From assembly GCF_002564105.1 (NCBI RefSeq), contig NZ_PDBX01000001.1, positions 4,216,001-4,280,000 of the forward strand: a stretch of 64,000 bases of DNA. The letters run 5' to 3'. Below are positions 53,307-62,834 of this stretch, one piece after another; the stretch's first letter is position 1, and each line of letters starts with the position of its first letter. A program made the position numbers and the translations under genes. The stretch is from Collimonas sp. PA-H2. Lineage in GTDB: Bacteria > Pseudomonadota > Gammaproteobacteria > Burkholderiales > Burkholderiaceae_D. Under the pieces are notes generated by a model. That model was not told the DNA's origin. It was given only the letters and a program-made list of their open reading frames with translations, and did not search any database.

Positions 53307-54344
53307 ATGCGGCAGGCGCGAGTTTTGCCGGGAGTATTACTGGGAGTATTGCTGTCGATGATGATAGTGCTTTCCGCCCAGGCGGAAAGCACGGATGCCG
53401 GAAATGCTGCCGACAGGCAGGATGCGCAAGCCTTGCTGAAAAAAATCCAGGCGGCGGCGCAAAAGCTGAACTATTCCGGCACTTTCATCTACCAGCAGGC
53501 CAACCAGATACGTACTTCACGTATTACGCATGTGCTCGAAGGTCGGAATGAGATAGAAAAACTGGAAATCCTCGACGGTCAGCCGCGCGAGTATATCCGG
53601 CGCAATGAAGACGTCACTGGCTACATGCCGGAGACGAAAACCAAGATCGTCGAAAAGCGCGTCACCCAGGATGGTTTTCCTGCCATCCTGGCCGCGCTGC
53701 CGTCCGACTTGAGCGATTACTACAATATAAAATTGGGCGAGACCGGGCGGGTTGCCGGTTTCGATTGCCAGGCCGTGCTGCTGGAGCCGAAGGACAATAT
53801 GCGCTATGGCTACAAGCTGTGGGCGGAAAAGAATTCCGGCCTGTTGTTGCGGGCGCAGACTCTGAACGGCAAGAATGAAATCATCGAGCAGATTTCATTT
53901 ACCCAGATTGGCATAGGCAATGTCGACCATCGCAGCCTGAAGCCGAGTTTCGGCAACACCAGCAGCTGGCATACGGAAAGCAATGTCATCAATCCAGCCA
54001 ATCTGAACGAATGGAGCGTCACCGGCATGCCTGCCGGATTCAAGAAGGTACGCGAACTCAAGCGCCTGGTGACTGACGGCCCGCCAGCCAAGAGCAGCGC
54101 CAGCGCGCCGCCGCCGGCGGCAGCGCGACGCGAAGTATCGCAATTGATTTTTTCGGATGGGCTGGTGGCGATTTCGATATTCATCGAGCCGGGCAGTCAA
54201 AGCCGTACCGAAGGCTCCCTGCAGCAGGGAGCTTTGAATATTGTCGGCAAGCGGCAGGGGGATTATTGGTTGACGATTGTTGGTGACGTGCCGCCAGCAG
54301 CGATGAGGCAGGTGGCGAATTCGATTGAACTCAAAAACAAATAA
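53307..54344 (+). CDS. rseB: Sigma-E regulator RseB (MucB type)
   Basis: A 345-residue periplasmic protein. Signal peptide at ~5-28 (LPGVLLGVLLSMMIVLSAQA). The LolA-like N-terminal domain begins AQALLKKIQAAAQKLNYSGTFIYQQANQIRTSRITH, typical of MucB/RseB, and the smaller C-terminal domain contains FSDGLVAISIFIEPG. RseB binds RseA and blocks its cleavage until lipopolysaccharide or misfolded proteins displace it. Start ATG 53307 follows the rseA stop by one base; ATG 53292 (five codons earlier, overlapping rseA) is a possible alternative. Confidence 0.92.
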   Translation: MRQARVLPGVLLGVLLSMMIVLSAQAESTDAGNAADRQDAQALLKKIQAAAQKLNYSGTFIYQQANQIRTSRITHVLEGRNEIEKLEILDGQPREYIRRNEDVTGYMPETKTKIVEKRVTQDGFPAILAALPSDLSDYYNIKLGETGRVAGFDCQAVLLEPKDNMRYGYKLWAEKNSGLLLRAQTLNGKNEIIEQISFTQIGIGNVDHRSLKPSFGNTSSWHTESNVINPANLNEWSVTGMPAGFKKVRELKRLVTDGPPAKSSASAPPPAAARREVSQLIFSDGLVAISIFIEPGSQSRTEGSLQQGALNIVGKRQGDYWLTIVGDVPPAAMRQVANSIELKNK

Positions 54345-54350
54345 AACTTT

Positions 54351-55844
54351 ATGACTATGAAAATGCTTGGGCCGGTTCGTGGTGTTTTATCTGCAATGGC
54401 AGTCAGCGCGACTGCCGCTTTTTTTGTTCCAGCCATGGTCGGCATTGGTCCCCAGGCAATCGCCGCACCGGTCTCCGGTCTACCGGACTTTACCGATATC
54501 GTTGAAAAGACCGGGCCGGCAGTAGTCAATATCCGCACCACCGAAAAAATCAGGTCCGGCCAGGGCGATTCAGGCGACCCGAGCGACGACGAGATGCAGG
54601 AATTCTTCCGTCGTTTTTTTGGCGTTCCAATCCCTAACACGCCGCGCCCGCAGGCCCCTGGCCAGCGTGGCCGCAAGGTTGATCCGAAGGCGCAGGAAGA
54701 AGTGCCGCGCGGCGTCGGTTCTGGTTTCGTGATCTCCGCCGACGGCTATGTGATGACCAATGCCCACGTAATCGATGGCGCCAGCGAAGTGTATGTCACG
54801 CTGACCGACAAGCGTGAATTCAAGGCCAAGGTCATCGGTGCGGATACCCGCAGCGACGTCGCCTTGCTGAAAATCGACGGCGCCAACCTGCCGCGCCTGA
54901 CCATGGGCGATTCCGACAAGATCAAGGCCGGCGAATGGGTGCTGGCGATCGGCTCGCCGTTCGGCCTGGAAAACACCGTGACCGCCGGCATCATTTCGGC
55001 CAAGGCGCGCGACACTGGCGACTACCTGCCGCTGATCCAGACCGACGTTGCCGTCAATCCCGGCAATTCCGGCGGCCCGCTGATCAATATGCGCGGCGAA
55101 GTGGTTGGCATCAATTCGCAGATCTACAGCCGCTCCGGCGGCTTCATGGGGATTTCGTTTGCCGTGCCTATCGATGAAGCGATGCGCGTCTCGGATCAGC
55201 TGAAAGCCTCGGGCAAGGTGACGCGCGGCCGCATCGGTGTGCAGATCGGCGAAGTCACGAAGGATGTGGCGGAATCGCTGGGCCTGCCGAAGGCTGAAGG
55301 CGCCTTGGTGGCGCGGGTTGAGGCGGATGGTCCGGCGGCCAAGGCTGGCTTGCAGGCGGGCGACATCATCTTGAAATTCAACGGCACGGCGATCGAAAAA
55401 GCCAACGATCTGCCGCGCCTGGTCGGCAATGCCAAGCCGGGCGCGCGCGGCACTATCAGCGTCTGGCGCAAGGGCAGCAGCCGCGACTTCCCGATCGTCA
55501 TCACCGAACTGGCTGCCGACAAGGTCGCCAGCGACGACGATGTCAAGCCGAAGAAGGAACAGCAGGTCGCCAATGCGCTCGGCCTGATTGTCAGTGATTT
55601 GAACGAGGCCAAGAAGAAAGAGCTGGGCATCGACAGCGGCGTGCAGGTCGAATCGGCTGAAGGCAGCGCAGCCAAGGTCGGCTTGCGTGCCGGTGACGTG
55701 GTGCAGCGCCTGAACAATACCGATATCAAGGACGCCAAGCAGTTCAACGTCCTGGTGGCTAAGCTTGAGCCGAAGAAAATGGCGGTGCTGCTGGTGCGGC
55801 GCGGCGAGTCATCGCAATTCGTGCCTTTGCGTCCAAGTAACTGA
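54351..55844 (+). CDS. mucD: Do-family periplasmic serine protease (DegQ/MucD type)
   Basis: A 497-residue HtrA protease. Signal peptide ~1-39. Trypsin-like domain with His139 (MTNAHVID), Asp169 (TRSDVALLKI) and Ser240 (VNPGNSGGPLI). Two PDZ domains follow: PDZ1 (~290-380; GRIGVQIGEVTKDVAESLGLP, AGLQAGDIIL) and PDZ2 (~410-495; KVGLRAGDVVQRL). It degrades and refolds damaged envelope proteins. Its place after rpoE-rseA-rseB matches mucD of Pseudomonas AlgU operons. A strong terminator follows. Confidence 0.93.
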   Translation: MTMKMLGPVRGVLSAMAVSATAAFFVPAMVGIGPQAIAAPVSGLPDFTDIVEKTGPAVVNIRTTEKIRSGQGDSGDPSDDEMQEFFRRFFGVPIPNTPRPQAPGQRGRKVDPKAQEEVPRGVGSGFVISADGYVMTNAHVIDGASEVYVTLTDKREFKAKVIGADTRSDVALLKIDGANLPRLTMGDSDKIKAGEWVLAIGSPFGLENTVTAGIISAKARDTGDYLPLIQTDVAVNPGNSGGPLINMRGEVVGINSQIYSRSGGFMGISFAVPIDEAMRVSDQLKASGKVTRGRIGVQIGEVTKDVAESLGLPKAEGALVARVEADGPAAKAGLQAGDIILKFNGTAIEKANDLPRLVGNAKPGARGTISVWRKGSSRDFPIVITELAADKVASDDDVKPKKEQQVANALGLIVSDLNEAKKKELGIDSGVQVESAEGSAAKVGLRAGDVVQRLNNTDIKDAKQFNVLVAKLEPKKMAVLLVRRGESSQFVPLRPSN

Positions 55845-55868
55845 TTTAAGCGGTAATTCTTGTCTGGG

Positions 55869-55898
55869 GCTGCAGATCTGTACGGTCTGCAGCTTTTT
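55869..55898 (+). terminator. Intrinsic terminator after mucD
   Basis: gctgcaga (55869-55876) pairs perfectly with tctgcagc (55886-55893), then five T. It probably ends the rpoE-rseA-rseB-mucD transcript. Confidence 0.9.
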
Positions 55899-55933
55899 GT
55901 TTTCCGGCCAGGCTTTTCTAAAAGCGTGAATGC

Positions 55934-56206
55934 ATGCCAAAAAAACATTTCATCTTGTATAGCCGGTCTTACTGCCATCTGTGCGAAGACATGTTGCAAG
56001 CTCTGCTGGCCTTGCGGCCCGCGGATGGGAATGATGCGGGCTGGTTCACCGTCGACGTGGTTGATGTCGACGCGGATCCCGCACTGGTGGCGAAATACGA
56101 TGAGCTGGTGCCGGTTCTGGCGGGCAGCAATAACGAAGAGGCAGCGACGCAGCTCTGCCACTATTTCCTCGATGCTGAGTCGGTAAAGCAATTTTTGAGC
56201 GCATAA
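55934..56206 (+). CDS. Glutaredoxin-like protein (DUF836 family)
   Basis: A 90-residue thioredoxin-fold protein. KHFILYSRSYCHLCEDMLQAL contains a CxxC (YCHLCED) at residues 14-17, the active site of the glutaredoxin-like DUF836 group, and DELVPVLAG carries the cis-Pro. Probably cytoplasmic. It lies between mucD and lepA; that position recurs in betaproteobacteria. Function unknown, a redox role is inferred from the CxxC. Confidence 0.87.
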   Translation: MPKKHFILYSRSYCHLCEDMLQALLALRPADGNDAGWFTVDVVDVDADPALVAKYDELVPVLAGSNNEEAATQLCHYFLDAESVKQFLSA

Positions 56207-56699
56207 GCAGGGTCCTGCTGCTCAAATTTCCCATGATTTATTTGCAATAAACCGACATTGCTCTACATTACTTGTTTAATTTGCACTAAATCGGCTTGTG
56301 TATCTATACTCCGGCACTGATACTCAAAAATAGCGCGGCATCACGCTGTTCTTAAGGTGCTTTTAAGATACTTATAGGAGTATGTTGATAATCTGCTTTC
56401 CTTGCTATACTGGAAGGCAATACTCTCAGGCCTTTGATTTGTCGGTTTTCCCCTCTGAAATCCGGTAAAATGGCGGCACTGAATAACCTGTCATAAAAGG
56501 CGCTCGCCTGGGACACAAGTGCAGTGTTTCGTACTTGCCGGCACAGCTCGTCTTTTTGCCCCATACGTTGTTGCGCATGCCCGCGATAGTTCGCTATCGC
56601 TCCGCGCCGCGTCCGGGACAAAAATTCCTTTGTGCCGCCAAACACAAGACACTGGACTGAGCCCGGCTCAGAGCGCTTTTTTTGTAATCGCGTCTGTCA
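56207..56699. other. Gene-free leader region upstream of lepA
   Basis: 493 bases with no gene. Contents: an A/T-rich part (56220-56400) with a possible promoter, tatact at 56394-56399 with a poorly spaced -35; a gcgatag-ttcg-ctatcgc hairpin (56583-56600, UUCG tetraloop); and a short ctgagc-ccg-gctcag hairpin (56657-56671) followed after a few bases by seven T (56677-56683), only 16 bases before the lepA start. The last structure looks like an attenuator or a terminator of upstream transcription. Confidence 0.6.
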
Positions 56700-58493
56700 A
56701 TGAACAACATCCGTAATTTCTCCATCATCGCCCATATCGACCACGGTAAATCTACCCTGGCGGACCGTATCATCCAGTCTTGCGGCGGCTTGTCCGACCG
56801 CGAGATGGAAGCGCAGGTACTCGACTCCATGGATATCGAGCGCGAGCGCGGCATCACCATCAAGGCCCAGACCGCGGCCTTGACGTACAAGGCGATGGAT
56901 GGCCAGATCTACAATCTGAACCTGATCGACACCCCCGGCCACGTCGACTTCAGCTATGAAGTCAGCCGTTCGCTGTCGGCCTGCGAAGGCGCGCTGCTGG
57001 TGGTCGATGCCTCGCAAGGGGTGGAAGCCCAGACTGTGGCCAACTGCTATACCGCGCTCGATCTCGGCGTGGAAGTGGTGCCGGTGCTGAACAAGATCGA
57101 CCTGCCTTCGGCCGATCCGGACAATGCGATTGCCGAAATCGAAGACGTGATCGGGATCGACGCCCACGACGCCGTGCATTGCTCGGCCAAGACCGGCCTC
57201 GGCGTGCGCGAAGTACTGGAATCGCTGATCGTCAAGGTGCCGCCGCCGAAGGGCGATCCGGATGCGCCTTTGCAAGCCCTGATCGTCGATTCCTGGTTCG
57301 ACAACTACGTCGGCGTCGTCATGCTGGTGCGTATCAAGAACGGCACCTTGCGTCCCAAGGACAAGATCCTGCTGATGGCTACCGGCTCCCAGCATCTGAC
57401 CGAAAGCGTCGGCGTGTTCACGCCTAAATCGCAGTCGCGCGAATCGCTGTCGGCCGGCCAGGTGGGCTTCATCATCGCCGGCATCAAGGAATTGAAGGCA
57501 GCCAAGGTGGGCGACACGGTCACGCTGGCGTCCAAGCCCGCGGCTGAAGCCTTGCCCGGCTTCAAGGAAGTGCAGCCGCAGGTGTTTGCAGGCCTGTTCC
57601 CGGTCGAGGCCAATCAGTACGATGCGTTGCGCGACTCGCTGGAAAAGCTCAAGCTGAACGACGCCGCCCTGCAATACGAACCGGAAGTATCGCAGGCGCT
57701 GGGTTTCGGCTTCCGTTGCGGCTTCCTCGGCTTGCTGCACATGGAAATCGTCCAGGAACGTCTCGAGCGCGAGTTCGACATGGACCTGATCACCACCGCG
57801 CCTACCGTCATCTACGAAGTAGTCAAGCGCGATGGCACCATCATGCTGGTCGACAATCCGTCGAAGATGCCGGATCCGTCGAATATCGAAGAAGTGCGCG
57901 AGCCTATCGTCACGGTCAACCTGTACATGCCGCAAGAATATGTGGGCTCGGTCATCACGCTGTGCACCCAGAAGCGCGGGCAGCAGATCGACATGAGCTA
58001 TCACGGCAAGCAGGTCAAGCTGACCTATGAAATCCCGATGGCCGAAGTGGTGCTGGATTTCTTTGACCGCCTGAAATCGACCTCGCGCGGCTATGCTTCG
58101 ATGGACTACGAGTTCAAGGAATACCGTTCGGCCGACGTGGTCAAGGTCGACATGCTGATCAACAGCGAAAAAGTCGACGCCCTGGCGATCATCGTTCACC
58201 GCGCCAACAGCCAGTACCGCGGCCGCGCCGTCGCCGCCAAGATGCGCGAGCTGATTCCGCGCCAGATGTTCGACGTGGCGATCCAGGCGGCCATTGGCGC
58301 CAATATCATTTCGCGTGAAAACGTCAAGGCGCTGCGCAAGAACGTGCTGGCCAAGTGCTACGGCGGCGACATCAGCCGCAAGCGCAAATTGCTGGAAAAG
58401 CAGAAGGCCGGTAAAAAACGCATGAAGCAGGTGGGTTCCGTCGAGATCCCGCAAGAAGCATTCCTGGCAATCTTACAAGTGGATGAAAAATGA
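56700..58493 (+). CDS. lepA: Elongation factor 4 (LepA)
   Basis: A 597-residue translational GTPase. G1 [13 protein letters not shown] (~11-23), G2 with GITIKAQT, G3 [17 protein letters not shown]4 NKID. The C-terminal LepA-specific domain has [25 protein letters not shown] and [28 protein letters not shown]4 helps in ribosome assembly/back-translocation. No Shine-Dalgarno sequence is close to the ATG, which lies just after a T-rich hairpin. It overlaps lepB by four bases. Confidence 0.97.
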   Translation: MNNIRNFSIIAHIDHGKSTLADRIIQSCGGLSDREMEAQVLDSMDIERERGITIKAQTAALTYKAMDGQIYNLNLIDTPGHVDFSYEVSRSLSACEGALLVVDASQGVEAQTVANCYTALDLGVEVVPVLNKIDLPSADPDNAIAEIEDVIGIDAHDAVHCSAKTGLGVREVLESLIVKVPPPKGDPDAPLQALIVDSWFDNYVGVVMLVRIKNGTLRPKDKILLMATGSQHLTESVGVFTPKSQSRESLSAGQVGFIIAGIKELKAAKVGDTVTLASKPAAEALPGFKEVQPQVFAGLFPVEANQYDALRDSLEKLKLNDAALQYEPEVSQALGFGFRCGFLGLLHMEIVQERLEREFDMDLITTAPTVIYEVVKRDGTIMLVDNPSKMPDPSNIEEVREPIVTVNLYMPQEYVGSVITLCTQKRGQQIDMSYHGKQVKLTYEIPMAEVVLDFFDRLKSTSRGYASMDYEFKEYRSADVVKVDMLINSEKVDALAIIVHRANSQYRGRAVAAKMRELIPRQMFDVAIQAAIGANIISRENVKALRKNVLAKCYGGDISRKRKLLEKQKAGKKRMKQVGSVEIPQEAFLAILQVDEK

Positions 58494-59407
58494 CATTGCA
58501 ATCGATCTTAGGAAATTTCGCATTAATCCTGTTTGTCCTTACCATTGTCACCGGCGTCATCTGGTTTTATGACCGCTTCTCCCTGAGCAAGCAGCGCCGC
58601 GCCAATGCTGACGCCGCGCTGGCTGAATTCGATGCGCGCAACGCCAAGCTGAGCGCCGACGGCATCAAGCTGGAAAACAGCGGCCGCGCCGCGCTGGAGG
58701 CAGACTTGCTGCGCCAGCCGACCTGGGTCGAATATTCTGGCAGCTTCTTCCCGGTGATCGCCATGGTGTTCTTCCTGCGCTCGTTCCTGTATGAGCCGTT
58801 CAAGATTCCATCCAGTTCGATGGTGCCGACCCTGCTGGTGGGCGACCTGATCCTGGTGAACAAATTCACTTACGGTATCCGTCTGCCGATCATCAATAAA
58901 AAAGTGATCGAGATGAATCATCCGCAGCGCGGCGACGTGATGGTGTTCAAATATCCGAAGGATATGTCGCTCGACTACATCAAACGCGTGGTTGGGGTGC
59001 CCGGTGATAAAATAACTTACCAAAACAAGCGCTTAACAATTAATGGTCAAGCTCTTTCTTATACGCCGTTGCCGGACTACCTGAATGAAGATACGCTGGA
59101 TTACTCCCAGCAGTACACAGAGAATTTGTCAAACGTACAACATACGATCGCGGTACGCAGCAGCCGGCCGCCGATTTCGCTGGAAGGCGTGATGGATTTT
59201 CCTAACAAGGAAGCCTGTAGCTATAACCCGGAAGGTTTCACCTGTACGGTTCCTGCTGGAAATTATTTCATGATGGGGGATAATCGGGATAACAGCGAAG
59301 ACAGTCGTTATTGGGGATTCGTGCCGGATGAGAATATTGTCGGAAAGGCATTTCTTGTCTGGATGAACCTGGGTAATTTCAAGCGTATTGGTACTTTCTT
59401 TAAATAA
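58490..59407 (+). CDS. lepB: Signal peptidase I
   Basis: A 305-residue type I signal peptidase. Two N-terminal membrane segments (~5-25 and ~86-100), then the catalytic Ser ~110 in [12 protein letters not shown] and the general-base Lys ~165 in [30 protein letters not shown] is the family's box E. It cleaves signal peptides in the inner membrane. Start ATG overlaps the lepA stop (ATGA), the classical lepA-lepB pairing. Confidence 0.97.
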   Translation: MTLQSILGNFALILFVLTIVTGVIWFYDRFSLSKQRRANADAALAEFDARNAKLSADGIKLENSGRAALEADLLRQPTWVEYSGSFFPVIAMVFFLRSFLYEPFKIPSSSMVPTLLVGDLILVNKFTYGIRLPIINKKVIEMNHPQRGDVMVFKYPKDMSLDYIKRVVGVPGDKITYQNKRLTINGQALSYTPLPDYLNEDTLDYSQQYTENLSNVQHTIAVRSSRPPISLEGVMDFPNKEACSYNPEGFTCTVPAGNYFMMGDNRDNSEDSRYWGFVPDENIVGKAFLVWMNLGNFKRIGTFFK

Positions 59408-59434
59408 ATCAAATAATCGAAAGCGGAGTCAGGG

Positions 59435-59800
59435 ATGACAAGAATGTCTGTAGCACCACGTAAGCAGCAAGGCATCACATTATTTGGCTTGATCGTTATT
59501 TTGGCGGTACTCGGTTGCATTGGCGTGCTGATAGCCAAGGTGACACCGACCACGATCGAATATTTTTCTATCAAGAAGGCGATTGTCAGCGCCAAGACGG
59601 GCGGCACTACGGTGCAGGAAATTCAGAACGCATTTAACAAGCAGGCTGAAGTAGGCTATATCGATGCGATTTCGGGCAAAGACCTGGACATCAGCAAGAA
59701 CGGCGACGATATCCAGATCAGCTTTGCGTACCAGAAAAAGATTCCGCTGGTCGGACCGGTCAGCCTGTTGATCGACTACGCTGGCAGCACTGCAAAATAG
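59435..59800 (+). CDS. DUF4845 family protein
   Basis: A 121-residue protein with one N-terminal membrane segment (~15-34, TLFGLIVILAVLGCIGVLIA), then VTPTTIEYFSIKKAIVSAK and a C-terminal SFAYQKKIPLVGPVSLLIDYAG. This is the DUF4845 pattern. It lies between lepB and rnc in many betaproteobacteria and gammaproteobacteria and resembles a type IV pilin-like N-terminus in shape, but the function is unknown. An in-frame ATG three codons downstream could also be the start. Confidence 0.88.
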   Translation: MTRMSVAPRKQQGITLFGLIVILAVLGCIGVLIAKVTPTTIEYFSIKKAIVSAKTGGTTVQEIQNAFNKQAEVGYIDAISGKDLDISKNGDDIQISFAYQKKIPLVGPVSLLIDYAGSTAK

Positions 59801-59824
59801 TAAAACAGCAATATAATCGACTAG

Positions 59825-59876
59825 CGGCGTCGACTAACGGCGTCGAATAACGGCGTCGAATAACCGCATCAATCAA
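59825..59876 (+). repeat. 13-nt tandem repeats upstream of rnc
   Basis: Units cggcgtcgactaa (59825-59837), cggcgtcgaataa (59838-59850 and 59851-59863) and a degenerate ccgcatcaatcaa (59864-59876). They lie in the 116-base gap between DUF4845 and rnc, so they are in the rnc leader. Confidence 0.85.
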
Positions 59877-59916
59877 CAACAGCAGCAGACGGCGACCATA
59901 GGTGTCGGCGAAAAAA

Positions 59917-60969
59917 ATGGACCTCATGTTATTGCAAAATCGGCTAGGCCACACTTTTAAGGATGCTACTTTATTGCAGCAGGCCTTGACGCATCGCAGC
60001 CATAGCACCTTGCATAACGAGCGGTTGGAGTTCCTCGGCGATTCGATCCTGAACTGCGTGGTCGCGTCCCTGCTGTTTGACCGCTACACCAAGATAGACG
60101 AAGGCGATCTGTCGCGGGTGCGGGCCAACCTGGTCAAGCAGCAGTCGCTGTACGAAATCGCGCAGAGGCTGGAATTGTCGCAGTTCCTGCGGTTGGGCGA
60201 AGGCGAGCTGAAATCGGGCGGCTTCCGCCGTCCTTCGATCCTGGCCGATACGCTGGAAGCCTTGTTTGGCGCGATCTTCCTGGATGCCGGGTTCGACGCC
60301 GCGCGGGATGTGATCCGCGCCCTGTATATCCCGATCCTGGATACGGTTGATCCCAAGACTCTGGGCAAGGATGCCAAGACCCTGCTGCAGGAATACCTGC
60401 AAGGGAAAAAGATCGCTTTGCCGCAATACAATGTGGTCGCCACGCATGGCGCCGCGCATAACCAGGAATTTGAAATCGAATGTCTGGTGCCTAAGCTGGA
60501 TATCCAGGTGTTCGGCAGCGGCGGTAGCCGTCGCGCCGGCGAACAGGCGGCAGCCAAGCTGGCGCTGGAAGCAGTGCAAAAAGCTTTTGTCAAAGCCCCT
60601 TCGGCCGCAAAAAAAGCCAAGCCGCGTACCGCGCAGCTGAAACTGAGCGGCATCGCCACGATCCAGCCGGACGCTCCGGATGCACCTGCCGCAACGGTAG
60701 CGGCAGCGCCGGCAGAAGTTGCCAGCGCCAAAACTGGCGCCGCGGCCAAGGAAAAAGCCGTGGCCGAAACGCCGGCCAAGGTGGCGGCCAAGGCAGCCAA
60801 CGGCAGCGCCGAAAATGTTGCGCCAACAAGTGCCGCGGCCAAGGCCGGCACGGCAGCCCATGCTGTCACCGAAACCGCCGTCGCGGCAGCAGCGGGCAAT
60901 CCCGCCGGCGCGACTGTATCCACCCCTAATGCAGCACCCCATACTACGAGTAAATCGAAAACCGCATGA
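59917..60969 (+). CDS. rnc: Ribonuclease III
   Basis: A 350-residue RNase III. The catalytic domain (~1-150) has the signature [12 protein letters not shown] (~34-45) and [16 protein letters not shown] (~110-125). The double-stranded RNA-binding domain (~150-225) contains [22 protein letters not shown] and [18 protein letters not shown] further ~125 residues form an Ala/Lys/Pro-rich tail absent from E. coli RNase III (226 residues). It processes rRNA precursors and dsRNA. I use ATG 59917; an in-frame GTG at 59902 is possible. It overlaps era by four bases. Confidence 0.95.
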   Translation: MDLMLLQNRLGHTFKDATLLQQALTHRSHSTLHNERLEFLGDSILNCVVASLLFDRYTKIDEGDLSRVRANLVKQQSLYEIAQRLELSQFLRLGEGELKSGGFRRPSILADTLEALFGAIFLDAGFDAARDVIRALYIPILDTVDPKTLGKDAKTLLQEYLQGKKIALPQYNVVATHGAAHNQEFEIECLVPKLDIQVFGSGGSRRAGEQAAAKLALEAVQKAFVKAPSAAKKAKPRTAQLKLSGIATIQPDAPDAPAATVAAAPAEVASAKTGAAAKEKAVAETPAKVAAKAANGSAENVAPTSAAAKAGTAAHAVTETAVAAAAGNPAGATVSTPNAAPHTTSKSKTA

Positions 60970-61892
60970 CAGACTCTACACCCCAGGCACCAAGCGCAGC
61001 ATCGCCGGCAACTGATTTCCGTTGCGGCTATATCGCGATTGTCGGTCGCCCCAACGTAGGCAAGTCGACCCTGATGAATGAACTGATCGGGGCCAAGGTC
61101 AGCATTACCTCGCGCAAGGCGCAAACCACGCGGCACCGGATTACCGGCATCCAGACTGTCGCCGATACCCAGTTCGTCTACGTCGATACGCCAGGTTTCC
61201 AGACCCGCCATTCGAATGCGCTGAACAAGACGCTGAACCGCACCGTGACCACCACGCTGACAGCGGCCGACGTCATCCTGTACATCATCGAAGCCGGCAC
61301 TTTCGGTCCGGCCGACCAGCAGGTGATGGCGCTGTTGCCTGCTAACGTGCCATGCATCCTGGTCATCAACAAGTCGGACCGGGTCAAGGACAAGGCCGTG
61401 CTGCTGCCGTTCGCGCAGAAGATCGCCGCCATGCGCGACTTCGCGGCGGTGGTGCCGGTATCGGCCAAGCTGCGGTTCCAGCTGGACAATCTGCAAGGCG
61501 AAATCCGCAAGCACTTGCCGGCCAATCCGCCGATGTTCGGCGAGGATGACATTACCGACCGCAGCGAAAAATTCCTGGCGGCCGAAATCGTCCGTGAAAA
61601 AGTATTCCGTTTCGTCGGCGATGAACTGCCGTACACCAGCACCGTCCTGATCGAAAAATTCGAACTGGAAGGCAATCTGCGCCGCGTTTTTGCGGCGATC
61701 CTGGTAGAGCGCGACACCCACAAATCGATGGTGATCGGCCAGAAGGGCGCACGCCTCAAGGATATTTCCACCCAGGCGCGGCTCGACATGGAACGCCTGT
61801 TCGGCGGTCCGGTCTACCTGGAAATCTGGGTCAAGGTCAAATCCGGCTGGGCCGACAACGAAGCCGGATTGCGCGCCTACGGCTACGAATAA
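60966..61892 (+). CDS. era: GTPase Era
   Basis: A 308-residue Era. G1 [16 protein letters not shown] (~27-42), G2/G3 [11 protein letters not shown]4 INKSD, and a C-terminal KH domain with [38 protein letters not shown] that binds the 3' end of 16S rRNA. It links ribosome assembly to the cell cycle. The rnc-era overlap (ATGA) is a conserved bacterial pair. An N-terminal extension of ~20 Ser/Ala/Pro-rich residues precedes the G domain. Confidence 0.97.
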   Translation: MTDSTPQAPSAASPATDFRCGYIAIVGRPNVGKSTLMNELIGAKVSITSRKAQTTRHRITGIQTVADTQFVYVDTPGFQTRHSNALNKTLNRTVTTTLTAADVILYIIEAGTFGPADQQVMALLPANVPCILVINKSDRVKDKAVLLPFAQKIAAMRDFAAVVPVSAKLRFQLDNLQGEIRKHLPANPPMFGEDDITDRSEKFLAAEIVREKVFRFVGDELPYTSTVLIEKFELEGNLRRVFAAILVERDTHKSMVIGQKGARLKDISTQARLDMERLFGGPVYLEIWVKVKSGWADNEAGLRAYGYE

Positions 61893-61925
61893 GCCACCCG
61901 CTCACCACACGCCTAACCGCCAGAC

Positions 61926-62774
61926 ATGAACGCGATCATCGCTGATGCCGACGCCGAGCAGGCGCTGCCGGACGATGCCGCCGTGTTGATCAGCATCGCC
62001 CCCGGCCCGGCCGCCACCGCAGCAGCTGCCGGACCCAAGCGGCGCGCCCGGATTCCGGAGCGAGATACCCGCGTCAGCGGCCAGCCAGGCTTTGTCCTGC
62101 ACAGCTATCCGCATCGCGAAACCAGTCTGATCATCGATGTCTTCACCCGCGACTACGGCCGCATCGCGCTGGTCGCCAAAGGCGCCAAGCGGCCTTTGTC
62201 CAAATTGCGCGGCGTTTTGCAAACCTTCCAGCCGCTGTCGCTGAGCTGGAGCGGCAAATCCGAAATCCGCACCTTGATCGCCGCCGAATGGGTAGGCGGC
62301 TTGCTGCCGCTGGAAAAGTCGGCGCTGCTGTGCGGCTTCTACCTGAATGAATTGCTGGTCAAGCTGGTCGCGCGCGACGATCCGCATGCCGCCTTGTTCA
62401 ATCATTACGTCACCACCCTCAATCAGCTGGCCCATCTGGAGCCGGCGCCCATCGTCCTGCGCCAGTTCGAAAGAGCGCTGCTCAAGCAGACTGGCGTGGC
62501 CGGCGATTTCACCCGCTGCACCAGCAGCCGCCAGCCGGTCGATCCGGCTGAAAGCTACGTGGTCGATCCCGAGCGCGGCCCGCGGCTGGCGCGCGCGGCC
62601 GATGCCTGGCCACGGGTCAGCGGCAAGACCCTGCTCGACATGGAGCGCGAAGACTACAGCGATCCCGCCACCCAGGCGCAAAGCAAGGTGCTGATGCGTT
62701 TCCTGCTGGCGCATCATCTGGGAGGGGCGCCATTGAACACGCGCCAGATACTGATAGATCTGATGCAGTTGTAG
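61926..62774 (+). CDS. recO: DNA repair protein RecO
   Basis: A 282-residue RecO. The OB-fold (~55-125) begins [34 protein letters not shown], the family signature. The helical domain follows ([35 protein letters not shown]). The usual zinc Cys cluster is absent, as in E. coli. RecO anneals ssDNA bound by SSB and loads RecA with RecR. The first ~50 residues are an unusual Ala/Asp-rich, probably disordered, extension not seen in E. coli RecO (242 residues). Follows era by 33 bases. Confidence 0.92.
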   Translation: MNAIIADADAEQALPDDAAVLISIAPGPAATAAAAGPKRRARIPERDTRVSGQPGFVLHSYPHRETSLIIDVFTRDYGRIALVAKGAKRPLSKLRGVLQTFQPLSLSWSGKSEIRTLIAAEWVGGLLPLEKSALLCGFYLNELLVKLVARDDPHAALFNHYVTTLNQLAHLEPAPIVLRQFERALLKQTGVAGDFTRCTSSRQPVDPAESYVVDPERGPRLARAADAWPRVSGKTLLDMEREDYSDPATQAQSKVLMRFLLAHHLGGAPLNTRQILIDLMQL

Positions 62775-62834
62775 GGCAGCCGCTGAGTGCACCATTGAGT
62801 GGATAACAAGTAGCCGATAAATAGTTGATAGCCG

